From positions 1 through 33,403 of the forward strand of contig JAVHSE010000061.1 in the NCBI GenBank assembly GCA_036172015.1: 33,403 nt of DNA, in the 5' to 3' direction. Both the position numbers and the translations under genes were made by a program. Shown piece after piece: positions 28,660-33,403 of the stretch. This DNA comes from UBA7396 sp036172015 (GTDB taxonomy: Bacteria > Patescibacteriota > Gracilibacteria > BD1-5 > UBA6164). Numbering within the stretch: position 1 is the first letter of the stretch; every line of letters begins with the position of its first letter. The notes under the pieces were generated by a model, which ran no database searches, had not been told where the DNA came from, and saw only the letters and a list, made by a program, of their open reading frames with translations.

Positions 28660-29982
28660 ATGTTTGTTTGTAATAATTGCTGAAATGAAAGCATAAAATG
28701 GGCTGGACAATGTAGTTTTTGTAAAGAATGGGGTACATTAGTTGAATTCAAAGAAGCAAAATTAAAATCTGGAAATACTGCTGGGATAAAAAAAGAACTC
28801 AAAACAATACATGATGAAAATTCACAAAAAGAAGATAAAATAATTACAAAATCAAGTGAACTCAATAATTTACTCGGATGATGAATTACGGTTTGAAGTA
28901 TTATATTATTATCTGGGGAACCAGGAATTTGAAAATCAACTCTTGCTTTACAATTAGCAAATTTTATAGATGGAAATATTATTTATGTATCAGGAGAAGA
29001 AAACGAAAACCAAATTATAACCAGAGCAAAAAGATTGTGAATCAACAATTCCAATGTATCCTTGTTATGTGATAATAATTTAGAAAATATTCTACAAACA
29101 CTCAAAAATACTCATAGCGATCTGATCGTAATTGATAGTGTTTCAGTCATTACTTCTGATAATGCGAATGGAACAGCTGGAAGTATTGGACAAGTAAAAC
29201 AAGTAGCAGAAAAAATGGTTGATTTTTGAAAATCAACGAATACTACCATAGTTATTATTTGACATGTAACCAAAGATTGAAATTTAGCCGGGCCGAAAAC
29301 TCTCGAACATCTCGTTGATACGGTTCTCTATTTTGAGTGAGAAAGATATGAAGATATAAGAATTTTAAGAAGTTTAAAAAATAGATTTGGTTCTACTTGA
29401 GAAATAGCAATATTTAAAATGTGAGAAAATTGATTAAAGGATTTAACAAACCCAGGACTTGAATTTATATCGAGTGAAAATGATGATAAAACTTCTGGTT
29501 CAAGTCTGAGTATAACTATGGAATGAAATAGACCGATAGTAGTAGAAATAGAAAGTCTGACTACTTATACAAAATTTGGGTATCCAAAAAGAAGTGCTCG
29601 ATGAATTGTAAGTCAAAAACTTGATTTAATTTTAGCTGTTTTATGAAAATTTTCAAAAGTAAATCTGGATAGTTTTGATGTGTATGTAAATATAGTAAGG
29701 GGTATAAAAGTTGATGAGCCTGGAATAGATCTCAGTATTTGAGCAAGTATTATTTCTTCAAAACTTTGAAAACCAATTCCAAGAAATACTATTTTTATAT
29801 GAGAAATATCACTCACAGGGCGAATTAAAAATTGTTTTCATTTAGAAAAGAGAGTAAAAGAAGCTATAAAACTATGATTTGAGAATATTATTATTCCTGA
29901 TATTGATATAAAAATGGAAAGTCCAGTACACATAATAAAAATAAAAGATATTTGAAGTCTCGTTGATAAAATTGTTTGATAA
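28660..29982 (+). CDS. radA: DNA repair protein RadA (Sms)
   Basis: 440 residues, normal length. RadA is a RecA-like ATPase/helicase that extends D-loops in recombination. The N-terminal zinc finger is CNNC (4-7) and CSFC (18-21); Walker A is GEPGIGKST (about 87), Walker B LIVIDSVS, the RadA-specific KNRFG motif is at about 241, and the C-terminal Lon-like domain contains FDVYVNIVRGIKVDEPGIDL. The start ATG follows AGGT, one of the few SD-like traces in the window. The last sense codon is UGA (Gly), directly before TAA, so the standard code would also stop almost there, but many internal UGAs would break it. Confidence 0.95.
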
Positions 29983-30010
29983 AAAAACTAGAACCGAGGT
30001 TCTAGTTTTT
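29983..30010. terminator. Bidirectional intrinsic terminator
   Basis: Stem AAAAACTAGAACC/GGTTCTAGTTTTT, between convergent radA and apt; its right arm overlaps the apt stop codon. Confidence 0.85.
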
Positions 30011-30515
30011 AGTATTCACAAATTGAATTTATATTATATCATTTTAATTTATGTTTTCAATCAAGGAAAGTTAAGTCAATAATGAAATTGAGAGATTGAA
30101 TTACTCATCATAATTGTTCTACTAACTGACAAGCTGCTAAAGCAGTTCCCCCTGTTGCTAAAAGATCATCAATTATTGCAACTTTTTGGTTTGGTTTAAT
30201 AGCATCAATATGCAAATCAAAAGTATTTTTTCAATATTCTAATTCATAATCAACAGAAATAGTTTTATATGGTAATTTTCATTTTTTTCTAACGATTACG
30301 AGTGGTTTTTCAAGTTTGTAAGCTAAAGCTCAAGCGAATAAAAATCATCTTGCATCAAGTCAAACAATTACATCTGCATCTTTTACGAATTCAGCTAACA
30401 CATTAATTACTTCTTTAAAAACTTTTGGATCTTGCATTAAAGTAGTAATATCTTTAAAATTAATTCCCTCTTTTGGAAAGTCTTTTACTTCCCTAATGTA
30501 TTTTTTAAAATCCAT
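30009..30515 (-). CDS. apt: Adenine phosphoribosyltransferase
   Basis: 168 residues, normal length. It joins adenine with PRPP to give AMP. The N-terminus YIREVKDFPKEGINFKDITTL is the APRT signature; VGLDARGFLFAGALAYKL follows (glycines by UGA), and the PRPP-binding loop is VAIIDDLLATGGTA. It lies downstream of mtnN and luxS on the same strand, so adenine released by the nucleosidase can be salvaged here. A terminator separates it from luxS, so it may be only partly co-transcribed. Confidence 0.94.
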
Positions 30516-30533
30516 ATGGTTTTGTTAAAAAAA

Positions 30534-30570
30534 TAAAAAAACAAAAGCATCATACGAAACTTTTGTTTTT
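30534..30570 (-). terminator. Intrinsic terminator after luxS
   Basis: Stem ACAAAAG/CTTTTGT with a 12-base loop; on the minus strand TTTTTTATTTTTTT follows. Long T runs on both sides make it potentially bidirectional. Confidence 0.65.
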
Positions 30571-30580
30571 TTTTCAAATA

Positions 30581-31060
30581 TTATTGTGGATAAAATAAAT
30601 TTTTATCTTCGATTTTTAAAAGTACTTCATTCAAATATTTATTTGCTAAATATTTTGCCATTGGAAGATTCATATCAAGGTAATTTCCACAATCCATTGC
30701 ACTTTGACCAGGAATAGCTCCTTCAAAATCTTTAATAAATGTGTAAAGTTCAATCATAAGTGGAACGATATCTTTTGAAGAAAAATCTCCATTAAGTAAC
30801 AAGTAAAACCCAGTTCTACATCCCATTGGACCAAAATATACTATTTTTGAACCAAATTCTTTATGATTTCTTAAAAATGTCGCTGCTAAATGTTCAATCG
30901 CATGCATTTCGGCTACATTCATTACTGGTTCACAATTTGGTTTTGTCATTCTTAAGTCAAAAGTAGTAACAATACTATCCCCTACTTCATCTTTTCTTGA
31001 CACATACACTCCAGGAAACATTCTGAGGTGATCTATCATAAAACTTGCTATTTTTTCCAT
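30581..31060 (-). CDS. luxS: S-ribosylhomocysteine lyase (AI-2 synthase)
   Basis: 159 residues, normal length. LuxS splits S-ribosylhomocysteine into homocysteine and DPD, the precursor of autoinducer-2. The metal site is complete: HAIEH (His53, His57, with Glu56) and CGNYLDMNLP (Cys124), and the catalytic cysteine is in GPMGCRTGF (Cys81). All ten glycines use GGN codons; none is UGA, unlike every other gene of this size here. That would fit transfer from a standard-code bacterium. It is the third gene of the group mtnN, ABM-like, luxS, 23 bases after its neighbour. Confidence 0.97.
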   Translation of the reverse strand: MEKIASFMIDHLRMFPGVYVSRKDEVGDSIVTTFDLRMTKPNCEPVMNVAEMHAIEHLAATFLRNHKEFGSKIVYFGPMGCRTGFYLLLNGDFSSKDIVPLMIELYTFIKDFEGAIPGQSAMDCGNYLDMNLPMAKYLANKYLNEVLLKIEDKNLFYPQ

Positions 31061-31083
31061 ATTTCTTTTGTTATCAATTATAA

Positions 31084-31392
31084 TTAATTAAAAGCTCTAA
31101 AAAGACAAATATTTCTTTCTTTTATAATACTTTCATTATCAGCAAAAAATTTTTTAATATATCATTCTTCACAATGATTATTAAAATCTTCTTCGGATTT
31201 AAATTTTTCAATAAATGTATACATGTATCCAATATCTCCAGGAGCATATTTATTATTGATTTGAAGCGTTGGAACATATAGTTCACATCATGGTTCATTA
31301 TTCATTTTTTGTACTTCATTTAAATTTTTTCAAAGTAATGCTTCACTTCATTCCATTGGGTTAAATGATGCTATACAATATACTGCATTCAT
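31084..31392 (-). CDS. Small ABM-like (dimeric alpha-beta barrel) protein
   Basis: 102 residues. The layout is a strand (NAVYCIASF), a helix (EALLGKNLNEVQKMNNEPG), strand CELYVPTLQI, then YMYTFIEKFKSEEDFNNH and a C-terminal helix and strand. This matches the small antibiotic-biosynthesis-monooxygenase/YgiN fold, where EKF..EEDFNNHC is the usual FExWxDxxAFxxH region. Four cysteines are present but no clear metal motif. Known relatives include quinol monooxygenases and AI-2-degrading LsrG, which is noteworthy beside luxS, but nothing here proves such a role. Its promoter overlaps the mtnN stop. Confidence 0.6.
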
Positions 31393-31424
31393 AAATTTAT
31401 TTGATTAAAAATTAAATCGATTTT

Positions 31425-31452
31425 ATTATAAGAATAATTCTTATTTTGACAA
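31425..31452 (-). promoter_or_regulatory. Promoter of the ABM-luxS unit
   Basis: On the minus strand TTGTCA (31452-31447), a 16-base spacer and a perfect TATAAT (31430-31425). The -35 box overlaps the end of mtnN. It allows ABM-luxS transcription apart from mtnN. Confidence 0.6.
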
Positions 31453-32106
31453 GATTTTTTGTAAAACTTTGATAGAATTTTCCATAGCAAAATCAAGATT
31501 TCACATATGTGCATCTTTTGCATCATTATCAGCACCATCTGAAATAGCTTTGATAAAAATACATCTTTCTAAAGCTCCAAATTCTCTTGCTACTGATGCA
31601 ACTGCGAACGCTTCCATTTCAATAACATCAGCATTATAAGCAGTAGCCAGTTCTAGTACTTTATTTGCATTGTCTATAAATTGATCTCATGTTAAACAAT
31701 ATGCATTTTTTGTCACTCAAAAACTAAACTCTGTTTCATCGATTTCTACTTGACTAAAAATAACGATTTCTTTTTTTGCATAATCTAAATGTGCTCCATC
31801 AAAAGGAAGGTACATATCGTGTTGAAAGAGTTTATTTACTAAAAACACATCTCAAATTCCGGCATTGGTTCCAAGCAAACTTCACGCGATTCCTATATTT
31901 ATCAATTTTAAAATTTCATAATTCAAAAATAAATGAGTTACCGCAATACTTGCTTGAACTTTTCCAATTCCAGCAAGCGCTAAAACAATACCATCATTTT
32001 CATAAATAGTTATGTTTTGTAGTTTTTTTGTTTGTGTTAAGGTATAGAGAGAAATAATATGATCTGCTTCTTCTCTCATAGCAGTAATAATTGCGACTTT
32101 TTGCAT
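31441..32106 (-). CDS. mtnN: 5'-methylthioadenosine/S-adenosylhomocysteine nucleosidase
   Basis: 221 residues, slightly shorter than most (about 230). It cleaves adenine from SAH and MTA, feeding LuxS with S-ribosylhomocysteine. The N-terminus VAIITAMREEADHI matches the family GxIGAMxEE. LAGIGKVQASIAVTHLF and INIGIAGSLLGTNAGIGDVFL follow; the catalytic region VIEMEAFAVASVA holds the nucleophile-orienting Glu, and ISDGADNDA holds the Asp proton donor. Glycine codons are a mixture of GGN and UGA. It begins the SAH recycling group, divergent from htrA. Confidence 0.95.
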
Positions 32107-32184
32107 AGTTTTTTATTTATTAAATATTGAAAATCAAAAGATTTTTATTATTATATGAATAAATATTTTTTAACAATTTAAAAT

Positions 32185-33351
32185 ATGAAAATAAAAATAT
32201 TATCAATATTAATAATATTTTCTAGCCTCATTTCTTGAGTGATAGGAAGTTATATTTTTTTATATTTTGTAAGCCCTGAACTCAATAACGTTATTATAAA
32301 AACAATAACAAGAGAAGTAACCAAAGATGGAAAAAATATTACCATTACTGATTTACAAAGTGAAATAACAAAACTCGTAAAAACAGCTGCACCGAGTGTA
32401 GTAAATATCATTATTAAAAAAGATCTCGCACTCTATAAAAGTGACCCGTGGGGATTTTTTCAAGAAAAAGTAGGAACGGTAGAAAAACAAGTAGGTGGAT
32501 GAAGTGGTTTTTTTGTTACCAAAGATGGAATAATTATGACTAATAAACACGTAGTTGCCGATACTAGTGCGAAATATACTGTAATCACAAGCGACGGAAG
32601 TGAATACGAAGCATCCGTAGTAGCACTGGATCCACTCACTGACCTTGCTATTATAAAAGTAGAAAATACTACCAAAGAATTTAGTCCTCTCAAAATAATT
32701 GAAGACGAAAAAAATATTAATATCTGACAATTTGCAATAGCTATTTGAAATGCTCTATGAGAATTTCAAAACTCCGTTTCTTTCTGAGTCGTGAGTGGAA
32801 AAAATAGATCTATTGAAGCTGGTGGAAGTAATCTTTGAACCGAAAAACTTACCGGTCTTTTACAAACCGATGCTGCTATCAATCCAGGAAATAGTGGCTG
32901 ACCACTTTTAAACTTAAATGAAGAAATCATCTGAATAAATACTGCAATTGCCGGAAATAGTCAATGACTTGGTTTTTCCATTCCTCTTTCGAGTAAAAGA
33001 GTGAACTATATTCTCGCTTCTATAAAAGCATCTGGAAAAATAAAAAGACCATTTATTGGAATTAATTATATTGCCGTAAATGATGAATTATCAAAACAAC
33101 TCTGATTAAAAATAAATTACTGAGCATTTATCCCGGAAGAAGCTGGAAGTATAGCATCTGGAAGTATTGCGGAGAAATCAGGACTCCATGCGTGAGATAT
33201 TATTTTAGAAATTGATACAATAAAAGTAACCTATGAAAATGGTATTGCCTCAATTATTCAAAATAAGATCCCATGAGATACGATAAAAGTAAAAGTTCTA
33301 AAATCTTCTGGGGAAGAAAAAATACTGAATTTAGAACTTGGAGAATATTAA
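32185..33351 (+). CDS. HtrA/DegP-like serine protease with PDZ domain
   Basis: 388 residues, a typical one-PDZ DegS/HtrA. The N-terminal hydrophobic segment (4-30, ILSILIIFSSLISGVIGSY) anchors it so that the protease works outside the membrane. The trypsin-like triad is complete: MTNKHVV (His about 122), DPLTDLAII (Asp about 152) and NPGNSGGPL (Ser about 236). One glycine of NSGG is UGA. A PDZ domain occupies about 290-385, with the AGDIILEID strand. Such proteases remove damaged envelope proteins. It is monocistronic and divergent from mtnN. Confidence 0.95.
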
Positions 33352-33374
33352 AAGATACTTTTGCATAAAATAAA

Positions 33375-33403
33375 AAACTATTATAATTCCAATATAATAG
33401 TTT
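33375..33403 (+). terminator. Intrinsic terminator of htrA, cut by window edge
   Basis: Stem AAACTATTATA/TATAATAGTTT with a 7-base loop; the T-run starts at the last bases of the window. Confidence 0.6.

Noticed and set aside
32353..32730. Minus-strand open frames
   Set aside because: Antisense to HtrA, which has its complete catalytic triad on the plus strand.
607..33351. In-frame UGA as pseudogenes or selenocysteine sites
   Set aside because: UGA is far too frequent, aligns with glycine in invariant motifs and has no SECIS-like hairpin nearby.
1..33403. CRISPR array or insertion sequence
   Set aside because: No regularly spaced repeats of 25-40 bases and no transposase motif were seen; repeats found are the 25-bp pair and the 14-bp tandem pair.

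Overview
The window comes from a low-GC bacterium that reads UGA as glycine (genetic code 25), which points to the candidate phyla Absconditabacteria (SR1) or Gracilibacteria. With the standard code almost every gene breaks into short pieces. With UGA = Gly, about 30 long reading frames appear, each ending in TAA or TAG, and UGA falls on invariant glycines: the GGND box of an SGNH hydrolase, the LSGG signature of an ABC exporter, the DLYGGTG motif of an RNA methyltransferase, and others. All coordinates below use this code. Starts are mostly ATG, and recognisable Shine-Dalgarno sequences are almost absent.

Region 1 (1-2213) is a small defence-type island on the minus strand. It holds a restriction endonuclease/methylase pair, preceded by a strongly structured RNA leader or small RNA, and a RelE-like toxin-antitoxin pair bounded by a near-perfect 25-bp direct repeat. 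Region 2 (2214-9567) carries an SGNH lipoprotein plus ABC ATPase pair, an unknown protein, a membrane-anchored baseplate-J-like protein, a Fur-family regulator, and a minus-strand block with GpsA, an unknown protein, a YraN-like protein and thymidylate kinase.

Region 3 (9568-23478, plus strand) is mostly information processing: primase DnaG, glutamyl-tRNA synthetase, a zinc-ribbon protein, dCMP deaminase, a TlyA-type rRNA methyltransferase, a 1122-residue degenerate-GGDEF/EAL protein, a pilin-like protein, an RlmD/TrmA-type methyltransferase, a DUF167 protein and an MsbA-like ABC exporter. Genes are tightly packed; deaminase, tlyA, the EAL gene and the pilin-like gene form one chain with overlaps or gaps of at most about 20 bases.

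Region 4 (23523-33403) has a ClpC-like AAA+ ATPase, an RNB ribonuclease with an unusual C-terminus, two leucine tRNAs, a three-gene operon of unknown function, RadA, and an S-adenosylhomocysteine recycling group (MTA/SAH nucleosidase, an ABM-like protein, LuxS, adenine phosphoribosyltransferase). It ends with an HtrA protease. The nucleosidase releases adenine and S-ribosylhomocysteine; LuxS makes homocysteine and the AI-2 precursor; Apt can recapture the adenine. LuxS is the only sizeable gene in the window with no UGA-glycine codon.

Promoters found by eye look like sigma70 sites, often with short 15-16 base spacers. Intrinsic terminators close most transcription units. No CRISPR array, rRNA or complete insertion sequence was seen.
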